This document shows, one piece after another, positions 46,903-58,972 of a DNA stretch of 64,000 nucleotides. Location: assembly GCA_023548195.1 (NCBI GenBank), contig JAJHZJ010000413.1:16527941-16591940 (forward strand), read 5' to 3'. The DNA is from Bettongia penicillata ogilbyi. Taxonomy: Eukaryota > Chordata > Mammalia > Diprotodontia > Potoroidae. How positions within the stretch are numbered: position 1 is the stretch's first letter; each line of letters starts with the position of its first letter. The notes under the pieces are model-generated. The model saw only the letters and a program-made list of their open reading frames with translations. It made no database searches and was not told the DNA's origin. Both the position numbers and the translations under genes were made by a program.

Positions 46903-46975
46903 TCATTTGATTAGACATCAAATTTAGACATCAAAATTAGACATCATTTTTTTTTCATTTGATTAGACATCAAAA
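46903..46975. repeat. Local duplication around 'ttagacatca'
   Basis: 'catttgattagacatcaaa' occurs at both ends, with two further 'ttagacatca' units and a T run between. Confidence 0.85.
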
Positions 46976-47284
46976 CAATCGCATTGGTCAATGATCAGTT
47001 TCAAGTATCTTACCTCTTTGGTATATGCTTTTGAATGAATGCTAAGTCATAGAAATATTTAAACCTTGGGTATCACTTCTAGCGGATCCATGCAGGAGGA
47101 AGTATGAAGATGTGATGATATGCCACTCAAATTCTGTTGATCATGATACTGATTTATATCTCTGATCTAAACCGTATTACTGATTTGCCTTTGGAGCCTC
47201 AGCTCAGATTTCTATATGACACTTCAGACCCTATCCTCATCAGTCATTTCCCACTTGTTGCTTTTCTCTACTTTCTGGCTTAGG

Positions 47285-48345
47285 AAGTCTTCAATATTAC
47301 CCTGATCTACTCTCCAGTGCAGCTTATCAGGAAGAGTGGTACAATCTTGCAACATTAAGAATTTCTTCTTCTCAGTTACAGAAAAGTCACCATGTATATC
47401 CTCCAGTGATAACTATCAGAATGATACATAAGAATTGTGTATCCATTAGTAGGGGAGCTGATTAAACACTATGATTCTGAGCCTTTGGAGCAGAGTGGCT
47501 ACCCTTTTGTAATGAGAATCCTTGTCGAAAACTTACCTGGATGTGATTGTGGGGGAAATCAGGTAACTCACTGATTACCGTTGAATCTTTTTTTTCTGGA
47601 TAACAGTGGTCTTCTTGGGCTCTTTATTCAATCACATCATCCTCAAGGAATTTCCTTCCAAGTATTCAGAGTTATTACTCCCAGTCTCTTGCTTAATGGG
47701 TCAGGATATCCATTGCATCATCAGTCTGATGGATAAATAATCAAGACTAACTTTGAAGAGTTTCTTCAATAACTCTTAGATATTTTGATGATCATCTTGG
47801 TGTGAAATTTGTCAGTAGGCATGCTGGGTCATGCAAAGGATGAACCCTAGCATGTATTTTCCCATAATTTTTTTGACCTTTCTATAATGATCCCCTACCA
47901 GACCACCTGTCATTAATGAGTCAATTTATGGAGATCTTGACAGAATATTTTATATGGGATAGACTACTAGAAGAAAGGTGACAAAACCCACATTGGGCCT
48001 CTTCAAATACTTTTCTCATATAGAGAGTTGCATAAATTCAAGTCTGGGTCAATTATAAACTCACCAGAATCATATCCAGTACATATCCTTCCATTGACTT
48101 TCCTGCTACGCTACACAGAAGAGTTCATGCAGCTTGTGGGGCAGAGTTTAAAGTGACATCATGCAAAGGGACATATTTATACTATGGATCATTCAGACAC
48201 TAGATCGGTGAAAATGTGGATAGGAGATCTAAAGATCAATGAACAAAAGGAATTACAGGGTTCAGTGATCAAATTATCTGAATTACAGGCAATTTTTCTT
48301 TTGTCCACAGTGAATCCAGTTTGTTGTGGTTTTTAACTCAACATG
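47285..48345 (+). pseudogene. Ty3/gypsy-type RNase H-integrase remnant (Sushi-like)
   Basis: Read in shifting frames: 47289-47345 gives 'FNITLIYSPVQLIRKSGTI', like the end of RNase H. 47605-47700 gives a Gly-Ser-Leu-Phe..Leu-Lys-Glu-Phe stretch, like integrase after its second catalytic Asp. 47700-47770 gives 'SGYPLHHQSDG' then a stop and '..NFEEFL', like the integrase region with the conserved Gln-Ser-Asp-Gly. 48215-48345 gives 'WIGDLKINEQKELQG' and 'STVNPVCC', like the integrase C-terminal domain. The first catalytic Asp region and much of the zinc-binding domain are not visible. Several stops and frameshifts make it non-functional. Similarity is by eye only. Confidence 0.6.
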
Positions 48346-48369
48346 TAACTGCCAGTAGATTGATGTTTT

Positions 48370-48640
48370 TGGTGCTACAGTGGAAAGAATAAAACTTATA
48401 GTAAACAACCTGGATTAAAATCCAATTCCAAAGCTTTCTAGCAGTATGATAACAGGATATTCACTTAATATTTCTATTCTTTAGTGTAAATTTGACATAA
48501 ACCTCTTTTTTCTATAAATTGGGGATAATTTTGCTTTCACATGGATAAATATCCTAGCCCAGAGGATATAGAGTCAATATTCAAGTCAGGAAAAATTATA
48601 TGATCATGGGCAAGTGAAACTCTATGGTCCCAGAAAATTT
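48370..48640 (+). repeat. MIR-like SINE pieces
   Basis: 'tgctacagtggaaagaataa', 'ctggattaaaatccaattcc' and 'tctagcagtatgataacag' at 48370-48510. A second fragment at 48560-48640 has 'attcaagtcaggaaaa' and 'tgatcatgggcaagtg'. Confidence 0.55.
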
Positions 48641-48839
48641 TCTAAAAATATAATTTCTTGAAAATCAATATTGGTGGGAGAAATTTCCACACTGGAACAA
48701 CCTTTTAGTAACCAAAATATAAAGTCAATAACCAAGGGCAAAACACTTCTACTACCTAATAACTTACTTATTTCTTCCTCCCTCCAAGAGAAGTACTTTG
48801 TAATATTTGTAGCTCTACATAATAAATGTAATATTACTG

Positions 48840-49040
48840 TGACTATTACTATCATTTATATAGTGCCCTTAATTTTGACAAGTCTATTATAAACATTATC
48901 TCATTCCTACAATAAGATCAAGAGGTAGGTACTTTTATTATTGCAGTTTTACAGATGAGGAAATTGAAGCAGAGAAAGGTTAAGTGACTTGACATGGGAC
49001 ACACGGCTAGTCAGTGTCTGAGACCAGATTTCAATTATTT
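48840..49040 (-). repeat. MIR-like SINE
   Basis: Antisense order: 'catttatatagtgccc', 'taaacattatctcattcc', 'tattgcagttttacagatgagg', 'aaaggttaagtgacttg', 'tcagtgtctgagaccag'. Confidence 0.75.
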
Positions 49041-49124
49041 TAATAAAGCATATTATATAATAATGTTTAATACAGTATAAATAATAATAATAAACATATG
49101 GGGCCCTCAGCAGACTTTCTGGGC

Positions 49125-49310
49125 ATGGATCATAGATTTAGAGCTGGAAGGGAACTTAGGGGTTATATAGTCTAATCGGACATTTTATAAATGAGGAAAT
49201 TGAGGTTGTGACCGCCCAACGTCTTACAGATGGTAACTGGCAGAGTTGGAATTTAAACCTAGGTTTTCTGAGGCTAAATCCAGTTATTTCTTCATTTCAT
49301 GATGACATCT
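49125..49310 (-). repeat. MIR-like SINE
   Basis: Antisense order: 'tagagctggaagggaactt', 'tttataaatgaggaaattgagg', 'gcagagttggaatttaaacc', 'aaatccagttatttcttc'. Confidence 0.7.
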
Positions 49311-50890
49311 TTCATTTATCTAATGGAAGTCATGCTTTTACAGCCCTCCTTGATGCTTGTGATAACAGAGGGTATGATTAGACTTTGTTGTGTATAACTT
49401 ATTATTATATATAAGTTATATATTAATTATATAATTAATATATAATTAATCTTAAAAAACTGGAAAATATAAGCATGTCGTGATATCAGTGGAAGGAACT
49501 ACTATGATTTTATGTTCCATAGCACATAAGCAGTAATAACGAACTTGGAATGAACCTGCATACATTTTATACCTCAGATTCTTATATGTCCAAACTTAGC
49601 TTTGAAAAGCTTTTGTTCATCTCTATCTCTATCTCTTTCTCTGTCCATGTCCATCTGTCTCTCCTTTATCGTTTGTAGATGTAATTATGAATACAATCAT
49701 TGCAATCATACCAGAGTATTATTTATATAATGAAATGCACTCTATGCTTCTTCCCCCACCTTTTGATTCATAGGTAAACAAAGGCGATTGGTGACGCTGG
49801 GTTTCTGGCAAGTGGTTAGTACTGATTGTGAGACTGGAAACCTGTCACTTCATGTACTGAGGTTACTTGGCTATGAGTGCCATCTAGTTTAATTACCATC
49901 TGTTCCTTTTACCCATTCTTAACTAAAGCCCACAACTACAAAAGGGGTTCCTTTTTTGTAGTACTATTCTACCTTATTCTTTGTTTATCTATGGATATTT
50001 GAGGAAAGAGAAAATCAGATTCACAATGTTGCATTAAAAGTATTTTTCTCTTTTATCATCATGGCAGTGATGTAACCCTGATTTCCTGAAATTCACATTA
50101 GTAGAGGAAATTTTATGATAGATATTGCTCATCTGAGACCAGATAAAAGTTTTTGCATGTCAAAAAACTATGTGACTTTCGTACAGTGGCTGACTTAGCT
50201 AAGGGAAGACTTAGCACCAAAAATCTGGCCAAAAGATGATTCAGTACAATGCAACTTAACCACTGCGGAAGTAAAGAAAAGGAAATCCTGCTCTCATTCT
50301 GAGGAGATAATATAGATTTTTATATAGGTATATCTATGTATATGTGTATGTGCATAAACATGTGTGTATTTATACACATGCAACAGTAAAGAAATTATAA
50401 TTTGGAATGCAAGACTTACTAAGAAACTAGAAGATAAAAAAAGGTATTCAGTAAAAAGTAACTTTGATGAGATGGACTTTGAGGAAAGCTGTAGTCTTGG
50501 AGGAAATAAAGAGGAAACATATCTTAACTATTTGACAAAGGAATGGAGATAGGAGATGTGGAGGAGGGAGATAATTATCTGAGTTACAGGAAATAAGCAG
50601 TTTAATTGGTCTTAAAAGTAAAATGCATGAAGAAGAGAATATTGGAATGTCTGGAAATATAAGTTGCTATCAGATTGTAGATGGCTTTAAATGCTGAACT
50701 GATAAATATATATCCATATATAACTGATAAATAAATATATATATATATATAAACTGATAACATATATGTATGTATATATATTTTATCCTTGCAGTAATAA
50801 AAAATTCCAAGAATTTTGTGTGTGTGTGTGTGTGTGTGCGCACGCAGTTGCATGAGTTTAGGTGGTTGCCGGTTCTTAAAGTTACTTTGT
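49311..50890. other. Mostly unassigned, with AT and GT microsatellites
   Basis: It includes a self-complementary TATAATTA-rich patch at 49402-49450, a TA-rich tract at 50700-50785 and a (GT)n at 50818-50838. I recognise nothing in the remainder. Confidence 0.4.
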
Positions 50891-50894
50891 TACC

Positions 50895-51350
50895 TCATGG
50901 GGCATGCATTGGAGACTGGAGAGAACCTCTCAGAAAGTAAACCAATTGGAAAATTATTACAATAATATAGGTGTAATATTCTAAGAGACTGAAACTGGAT
51001 GACAGGGGTAATTTGAGTGGAAAGGGAAATGTGGGGGATATGTAGGTAGAATCATTAGTATTTGGCAGCTAACTGAATATAAGGGGTGAGGTTGATGAAA
51101 AGTCAGGGAGGACTTGAATTTATGAGGCTGAGCAATTGAAAAGATGATGGTATCTTCAGTAGAAATAAGGAAATTTGGAAAAGAAATTAAGTTGTAGAAA
51201 GTGTGATGAGTTCCATCTTTGTTTTGCCAAGATTGAAGTGCTTATGGGAAAACCAGGTGAAGATGTGCAGCAGGAATTTATAACTTGATTCTGAATTTGA
51301 ACTCAGGAGAGAGATTATAGCTGGATGAGAATTGTTCATTCCCAGAAACA
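50895..51350 (-). mobile_element. L2 fragment
   Basis: Antisense L2 order: 'aattattacaataatatagg', 'gtcagggaggacttgaatt', 'gtgatgagttccatctttg', 'gattgaagtgcttatggg', 'gagagagattatagctggat'. Confidence 0.6.
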
Positions 51351-51717
51351 CTCTGAAGATGGTTGAAAAACAGTGCTTCTGGAAGGGAGACTGAACTTCA
51401 TAAAATCATGCATCTCCCAATGCACTTAGTATTTGAAAGATGGGAAATTTCTGTTTTATTCATGTCATACCATTTAGAAGTGAGTATCATTTCTTGAAAC
51501 TTAAACAGAGGAATTTCACTCAACCTAAGGAATCAAAACAATGAAAATAAAGAAATCAAGACAATTATTTTTAAATAATCTAGTAGAGTCATTGATATTT
51601 ACAAAGATATTACTAGTTTTGAAAAGAAATTAACATTTGATTTTTCCTTTATTTTTGGTGAAGTTTACCTCATATCTAGTTATAGAAACATAGAGGTATA
51701 GATAAACACATATGTCC

Positions 51718-51835
51718 AGATGGTAAGATATAAACATATATACATATACACATTAATGCACATAAATACTCATATATGTATACACATATTCTCTATATAT
51801 GCATGCATGCATGTATGTATGTATGTGTGTGTTGC
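51718..51835. repeat. Irregular CA/TA and TATG repeat
   Basis: ACATA/TATACA units end in a (GCAT)n/(GTAT)n patch at about 51800-51826. Confidence 0.85.
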
Positions 51836-52199
51836 TAATGAAAACATAACCAGAAACTCTCCTTGAAAATAATCAAAGATGAAAGGAAATATTTTTAGAG
51901 AAGAATATTTAGGAAAGATAGAGATATCCAGTTGTTTTTTGTTGTTTTTGCTGTTGGTGCTGTAATAGTGGTGGTGGTAATTAATGGTATGTTTTTAATT
52001 TTAGAATTTATAGCCTCAAAATTCTAGCTTTCTTTGAGATTCACTCAATCCTTATCTACGACCAAATCAAAATTCTAGTACCTATTGTCTACTGACATCC
52101 TGGACATGCTCTTTCTTTCCTTGATTAGTTTAGTGTGTCTGACTCATGTCCCTCCTCCTTAACTATTGTTCTTATACCACAGGACATCATCAAGGGACA

Positions 52200-52770
52200 C
52201 TAAGCTTACATTTTCTCAAATTACTCCTTTCACAATACCCACTCTTCCATCCTACTTCAGGCACCACACACAAAGATGATTATACCTTTGATCTTATCAT
52301 CACTCAGAAATGAATTACTTCCATATTCATGAATTCTGAAATTCCTCTGGTTACATTCTATTGTCAATATTCCTTTCTCTCTGTCTTTCAACCTCAACCC
52401 TGTTTTTTGTAGACACCATGACATCCAATCCCACAAATCCTCAGTTCCTTCCCCAGCAATCAACTCTTGATTTCGTTGGTGAATGAATTTATCTCTACAC
52501 TATTCTCTTTCTTTGAGTCACTTGAGATATGTTAAACTCAACATGTCCAAAATTGAACTTATTATCTTTCCTCCTTAAACCTCCACTTTTCTTAATACCC
52601 CTGTTACTGTTGAGGGTACCACCATTTTCCTAGTCACTTAGGCCCTCAACTTACCTGTCACTCTGTTGCCAAAACTTGTCAATTTTACCTTTGTCACATC
52701 TTTTGCATACTCCCCCTCTCTCCTCTGACACTGCTATCACCAAGATTCAGGCTTTCATTATCTCACACCT
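52200..52770 (+). mobile_element. L2-clade LINE, left part (endonuclease to late RT)
   Basis: 52240-52310 reads as '..TTHKDDYTFDLIITQ..', like the end of the L2 endonuclease domain. 52500-52770 follows the L2 late-RT region ('aacatgtccaaaattgaac', 'gttgccaaaacttgtc', 'gctttcattatctcac'). The fold-back element interrupts it at 52771, and L2 resumes at 53295. Confidence 0.65.
52762..52770 (+). repeat. Target-site duplication, left copy
   Basis: CTCACACCT, repeated at 53286-53294. Both copies border the fold-back element within L2 DNA. Confidence 0.75.
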
Positions 52771-53285
52771 AGTGTGTTCATTCTTTGTTGCAGAAGAAGA
52801 CCATGCCATCAGAGAAAGGATAACATGACTTGCACTTGACTTTGTTTTGAGTGAGGGAGAGCTATGCGGTTCACCAGCCTCACTTCTCCTCCAGAGTCAT
52901 CTGAGTGATCAAATATTCTTCAGAATGACTGGAGATAACCCAGAATGCACTGGGAGGCCTTGGGCTCTTTAGGCCAAGGTCTTTGCAGGTTCTCACTTAG
53001 GATGAGGCAATGCCCATTCATTGAATAGGCTTGTTTAAGAAGTAACCAAGGCATGGCTCCTTTAATGAGGTCAAGAAAAAGAAAGACATCAGGCTGATCA
53101 ATTCCAATCATCCTGATGAATATCTGGTCACTGGATTCAGATGGCTCTGGAGGAGAAGTGAGGCTGGTGACCTGCACAGCCCTCCCTCACTCAAAACAAA
53201 GTCAAGTGCAAGTCATGTCATCATTTCTCTGATGGCATGATCTTCTTCAACAATCAAGGATGAACACACACACACACACACACAC
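52771..53285. mobile_element. Fold-back element with about 165-bp inverted arms
   Basis: The left arm (about 52775-52936) and the reverse complement of the right arm (about 53098-53266) run parallel throughout. Both contain 'catgacttgcacttgacttt' and 'ccagcctcacttctcctcc'. By eye they match at more than 80 percent. The centre of about 160 bp is unpaired. A (CA)n lies at the right end and 9-bp target duplications flank the whole. There is no coding capacity. The sequence resembles an abundant marsupial interspersed repeat I remember but cannot name. The duplication length and terminal inverted repeats suggest a cut-and-paste (hAT-like) non-autonomous element. Confidence 0.7.
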
Positions 53286-53294
53286 CTCACACCT

Positions 53295-53965
53295 TTACTG
53301 TTACCATAGCCTTCTGGTTGGTCTAAAATTTCTCCCCACTTTAATCAAGCCTCCGCTCAGCTGGCAAAGTGATCTTTCTGAAGTGCAGATCTGACCATAT
53401 CATATCTTTACACGTTCAACTCCAGTGGCTTCCTCTAACCTCCAGAATCAAATATAAAATCCTTTGTTTTTCAAAGCACTTCATACTCCTGTACAGGATA
53501 TACATACGTATAGAACTTTCCAGTCTTCTTATTTGTTATACACATTTGTTTGCTTGTCAGTTAATTGACATTAGCTTTCTTGATGTTTCTTGCACAAGAC
53601 AGTCCCATCTACTGAGTAAGGGAATTTTCACTGACTATGTTCCATGCTTGGAGTGCTCTCCCTCGTCTCTCTTTCATGGCACCACTTACTTCCTTCATAT
53701 CCCAAGTAAAATCCCTCTTTCTACTGAAAACCTTTCCTGATCTCCCTTAATTCTAGGGATTTTTTCTCTGTTGATTATTTCAAATGTACTCTCTAGATAG
53801 CTTATTTATACCGTTTGTTTATTTGTACGTAGTTGCTTATATTTTGTCTCTTTCATTAGACTGTGAACTCCTCGTGAGCATAGGCTTATCTTATTTTAAC
53901 CCCAGCACTTAATACAGTACCTGGTATATAGCAGATACTTAATGTGTACAGAGTGATTGACTAAT
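53295..53965 (+). mobile_element. L2 LINE, right part and 3' end
   Basis: It continues L2: 'aaagtgatctttctgaagtgc', 'ccagtggcttcctctaac', 'gcttggagtgctctccctc', 'tagactgtgaactcctcg', 'ccccagcacttaatacagt' and 'cagatacttaatgtg'. These are the C-terminal coding and 3' UTR segments of L2 in order. Confidence 0.8.
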
Positions 53966-54559
53966 TGGTCTGTATCTGCTATTGTCTGTAAAATTTATAG
54001 CCAAGAATGAGATATGTTCAAAATTTGAAACTGCCATTGTGCTTGTCAGAAGAAAACACAACTCCCCTTTGGAGTTGTTTCCTTATAGAAACATAACTCA
54101 CAACCTTTCCTTTTCCTCACAGAAGCCTTACCCACTTGCTAAAGCCTCATAAATTTCCTATACATTAAGCAGATTGCTCAATGTTATCTTTACTATCATG
54201 TTCTAGACTGCAGGACATTTTCCCACTGTTCTTACTCCTTACTGATATTAGCACTGTACTTCCCTCTTTCTGATATGATCTGACAAAGGGTAGAGTGCTG
54301 TGTTACTATTGCTTCCTTATTCTTGGAATCTCTGCCTCCCCTAAGGCAGTCCAATATCACATTAGCTTTTAGGCCTGGCATATCAGCCTATGGACTCATT
54401 TTGAGCTTAGAGCTCAGGAAAACCTCAAAATTGTTTCATTTCCACCCCAAATTTTTTTTTTCTAACCATTGTTCCCTCATCTTGTACTTGAGAAGATGAT
54501 CACTTTACCTAAATTATAAGAATTAATATTTTTCCAATTACATTTCATCTTATGAAGTC

Positions 54560-55050
54560 AAGTCCTGTCAATAAGCATTTGTTAGATAACCAGTATGTGT
54601 CAAGTGCTATGCTGAACACTTAGTAGATTCATTCAACTCAATGTTCTTGACTAAAACCATTTTAATTCCTTTTCTGTCATCCAACATGTTAGCTATCCTC
54701 CTACCTTCCCCTGGTGTCATTTTTTTTGTAACCAGTCTCTACTACAAAATTCTCTGCCATTTTCACTATAGTGAATTTTCACTATCCATATTAATGCCCA
54801 TTTCAAAATATTGGTTTCATGACCCTTAACGTTCTCAACTATAGTGATCATATCAATGTTACTCAAGCTATCCCCCAAGTAATATCATGTTTTGACTTCA
54901 TTATCTCTCAGACATGCTTTACCTCTGGAATCTTTCAGTCCAAAACTCTACATTCTGACCATAAATGGGTATTATTTCCCACTTTTCTTACTTCCATTTT
55001 CTAAGTAAAACCCCTCTTCCTCTTTTTGTCAAATTCATATCTTTGGATGC
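54560..55050 (+). mobile_element. L2-clade LINE endonuclease fragment
   Basis: 54819-55004 is open and reads ..CFDFIISQTCFTSGIF.. and ..KTLHSDHKW.., with the Ser-Asp-His motif of LINE endonucleases near 54957. A short antisense MIR/L2-type start ('aagcatttgttagataacc') lies at 54570-54620. Confidence 0.5.
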
Positions 55051-55756
55051 TTCTCAATTATCCCAAGATTTTCCTGACTTCACTTAACACTAACTCAGTG
55101 AGCTGTTATTTTACTGAGAATTCCAGTAGCATCCTGTAATTATTAGCTATTTTGACATTCTCCTTAATTCTAAATCTGGATAGCACTCACTTCTTTCTGC
55201 ACATGTACTCTTTGAATTCCCATTAATTGTGCAAAAGAGTCATGTAATTCTTACTGAAGGAAGTCATGTAAATAAGCAGAATATTTCTTCAATTCATGCT
55301 AACTGATATTGGGACCTTAATGATGCTTGGCAAATCAGTTAATTACTTTTAATTGATTCACTTTCACCTTCTACATAGTGACTCTTTTAGATTCAATCCA
55401 GCACACTTATTTTATATCCAAAGATAAGCACATTGAAGTTTCTTTCAATCACAGCCTACTGCCAGGAGGGTACAAGGTAAAGAACAAGGTTAGTAATACA
55501 AACTGAAATGTGACTAGTGTCTAATAAGGAAGATAAACAGTTACTTCATAGACCTTTTCTCTATTTCTAGGTAACATGAAAGGAGCTGCTCTAAATATTT
55601 TAGTGAAAATGAGTACTTTCTCTCCATTTTGGGTATAGGACTAGTGATGGTATAACAGAGTCAAAGATTATACACTGTCGAATAATTTCAAGTTTTTTTT
55701 TCAAATTGCTTTCCAGAATATTTGATCTTTGATTAACAAAATGATCAAACATGAGT

Positions 55757-55990
55757 ACAGAAGACCAACGGAAAAAAATTACCCACCTCCTGACACAGTG
55801 GCAATGAACTCAATATATAGATATATAGAAAAAGACAACGTGTATTCGTCATAGATAATGCGGGACTTTGTTTTGCTTGGTTATGCACATATGTTACTAG
55901 TGTTCTGTTCTTCTTCCCTTTTATCCACTGGAAGAGGGAAGAGGGAAAGCAAATGCTTGTGAATAGAAAAAAATGGATTTTTAAAAATAT
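55757..55990 (+). mobile_element. Retrotransposon 3'-tail-like sequence
   Basis: It contains 'ccacctcctgacacagtgg', 'ctttgttttgcttggttatgc' and 'gggaaagcaaatgcttgtg', followed by A-rich DNA. This recalls the 3' end of a frequent marsupial LINE/SINE family that I cannot name with certainty. Confidence 0.35.
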
Positions 55991-56389
55991 TGAAAAAACA
56001 ATTAATTATTAATATGGTAGTGATATTACAAAAATAAGGGTGTCAAAAAAAGTAGTTTTATAGCGAAGTACAAAAATTTTTGTTTGTTCATGCCAAATAT
56101 TTAATCAAGGTATAAAGCAAGTGGTTGAAAATTCACATCAAGAGGTAAGATGAGAGGTAAGGACAAAGATATAGAACTGTCTTATTTGATCCTCAATCCG
56201 ACCACATCTCGGCAAATGACTTAGTGTTCCATTTTATGGATCAGATTGAAAGTGTCAAATATGGCTTTCACAACTTCCTTCCTTTACACATCAAGATTTC
56301 TATGCATTTCACATACTCTTTTATCTTTCCTCATAATTTAATTTAAAGCAAGGAAAACATTCTTATTCTTGACCCCTTGTTCCTCATGG

Positions 56390-56840
56390 AAGATGTATAA
56401 TTAACTATACCTCTTCTTACTTGTGCTGCCCATATGTCACGTTGCTAAGATTTTTTTTCACAGATATACAAATAAAAGTTTCATGTATTTAAAATTGCTT
56501 CCCCTTAACCCCACAGCCCTTTCAAACTTCTGTCCCAACTCTCTTTCTATTTTTCACCAAACTACTCAAAAGAGTAGTCTACATTTTTTCTGCATGACTC
56601 ACTCCCCTCATGCACTCATTCTTTCTTCACTCTTTGACAATATAGTTTCTAATCTCAATGACTTTACTATATAAAAATAATATTTTCTAAAGGAAGTAAA
56701 TAATGAACTAATAATAAACCCAGTGGTTTTCCTCTTAGTTCTAATTTTTCTTTACTTTGCAGCATTTGATAAAATAAGTCAACTTGTCCTTTTCGACTTC
56801 TATTCTCCCTGTCCTTCTATCACATGGCAATAACTTAAAT
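56390..56840 (+). mobile_element. L2-clade LINE, RT start
   Basis: Frames read '..TKLLKRVVYI..' (56560-56590) and '..FAAFDKISQLVLF..' (56757-56800), the latter resembling RT motif A (Ala-Phe-Asp) of L2. It may belong to the same element as the endonuclease piece at 54560-55050. Confidence 0.55.
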
Positions 56841-57559
56841 GCAACAGATTTATGAAAGTATGAAGTTGGTTATTAATTTTCACACAGGTTCTAATCTCTG
56901 AAACTTTTTCAAAGTGCTAGTTCTCAGAGGGAGATTCTAACCAAATAATCCAAGGGTAAAAGATGATTGTATAAACTGAAGGTGGAGCAGAGCAAGTATG
57001 ATTTGAAAATTCATTAAATATAAAGGCATAAAGTAAAAACTCCAAGATGTAGAAGGAAACTGTAGCTTTCAGTTCATTAATCAAATTCAGAGGTTGATTT
57101 GCAGAGTCTATCAACATAATATGGTCCAGGAACATGGAAACTTGGAATATGAATAACTGGGGTTAGGCATCATAGAATTTACATGGTTTGGATGCTCTCT
57201 GAACTTGAAACTTACTTACACTTACAATTTAATATTTACCCAGGCTTTTGATACTGTGTGTAGAACATTTATGCTTTCATAGGTATATGGAATAGGGAAT
57301 TACCCAAAACTGAATCAATTTGTTATTCATTAAGCTATAACTGGAACCATGCATATTAAAAGCAAAAAAAAAAAAGGGTATTGTGAACTTTGTTTTGAGA
57401 AGATCAATATCGTGTTTTAAGAGCATGACCAAGTACATAAATCCATCACATAAGTCATTAGTAATTGTATTGGAGACCTGAGAACTCCATGGTTCTTACA
57501 GGAATCTCATATAAAAATTTCAAACTCTTCATGTATTCTATATTCCCAACAAACTGGCT

Positions 57560-57695
57560 TATTTGCTGTTATTTTTATGTGACCATGCTTTTCTTGATTA
57601 TGTGTCTTTGTTCTAGGTTATAACCTCATCCTCAAAACCTAGTATAGTGTCTAGCACAAGTGGAGATGTTTGTTGAATGAAGGAAGGAAGGAATG
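57560..57695 (+). mobile_element. L2/MIR-type 3' end
   Basis: 'cctagtatagtgtctagcac' and 'tgtttgttgaatgaaggaagg' are typical of L2 3' ends. Confidence 0.55.
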
Positions 57696-57699
57696 CCTG

Positions 57700-58970
57700 A
57701 ATGAATAACCACCACAGGAAACAATCAAAAGTTGCTAGCACATTAGCAAAAAAAATATAGATTTATTATATATACTAAGAAATTTGTTTTGGCACATGTA
57801 AATATACATAGCTTCACTAATGTAGAAACAGACATAGGCTGTGTCTACATAAAATTTAATAAATGAATTTAACACCCATTTTACATGGTTGATTAATGCA
57901 ATGCAATTGACTAGAGTTAGAGAAAGTATAAATTAAAATAGAATAATCACTTAGGATTTGATATTTTTCACTGTGGAGGCCTGGCTAAGATTAAATATTT
58001 TCATTTTCATGGATTTATATATTTAATTAGCGTATTCGATTGTTGCTTTGGGGAAAAGCATTTTGTTAGAAATTTGGTTTGCACCAAATGGAAGACATTC
58101 TTCAATAAGAAAACTAGGGACTACACTAATCTCTTCAGTAATCCACATATCCTCTCATGCAAAAGAAATAATTTTTATCATGCATCAATTTGTCATAAGT
58201 AGTGATGTTTTACAAAGGAAAATGAATTGAAGTCACAGTAACAGAACTGATTTTGCAGGAACTATGTACTTTTGAAAGTTCAGTCAGCTCTTACTTATGA
58301 TCTGGCAGATAAATAGCTGCATTTCAGGTTTTACTGTAGCAATTCTCAATCTCAAACTCTTATTGACATTGCCATTTATAATGTTTAATTGAGTGATTTC
58401 TTGACATAAATAAATTTGGTTTGGAGTATGCTTAGTTTTCCTCTAACCCCAAATGAAATGAAACAATTCTTTTTAAGCTAAAACAGATGGTTCTTATATA
58501 TTGAAAATTTGTTTAAAATGTCAAATTAAATACTTTTCATAACCATATAAGTTTTGTATCAGTAAAGCTGAAGAGAGGAATGAGTTACATTTCAGGGACT
58601 TTTTTTGAAAACTGTAACTATAAGAGATAATGCAGTTCATTTTCTGAGTAAGACACTTTGGAAAAATTTAACTAACCGTGTTGATGGGAAGTTGGAATTA
58701 AATAAGGAGACACTGGATGTCTAATGACTGGAAATTTCATGAACAGGATAATAATGTAACACATGGGGTCATCTGTTCTTTTAATTGTTGTGAAGGCAAT
58801 ATTTAACAAGCAAGGTCCCTGAAAGTGGTTGTATAAGGAGAGAACAGGCAGCCTTTGAGATGCAATGATTTTATTATCTTGAAAGTGGCAATCCTTCAAT
58901 TTATCGATCACAAATTTGACTGAAAAATTCACCCTGTACTGTAAGAATTATATTATCTAAACTTTCTATT
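57700..58970. other. Repeat-poor stretch, function unknown
   Basis: About 1.27 kb without a repeat that I recognise and without a convincing exon. It could contain conserved non-coding sequence. Confidence 0.3.
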
Positions 58971-58972
58971 TT

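Noticed and set aside
52920..53177. 85-codon minus-strand frame
   Set aside because: It lies within the centre and right arm of the fold-back element; no similarity to a transposase or other protein seen.
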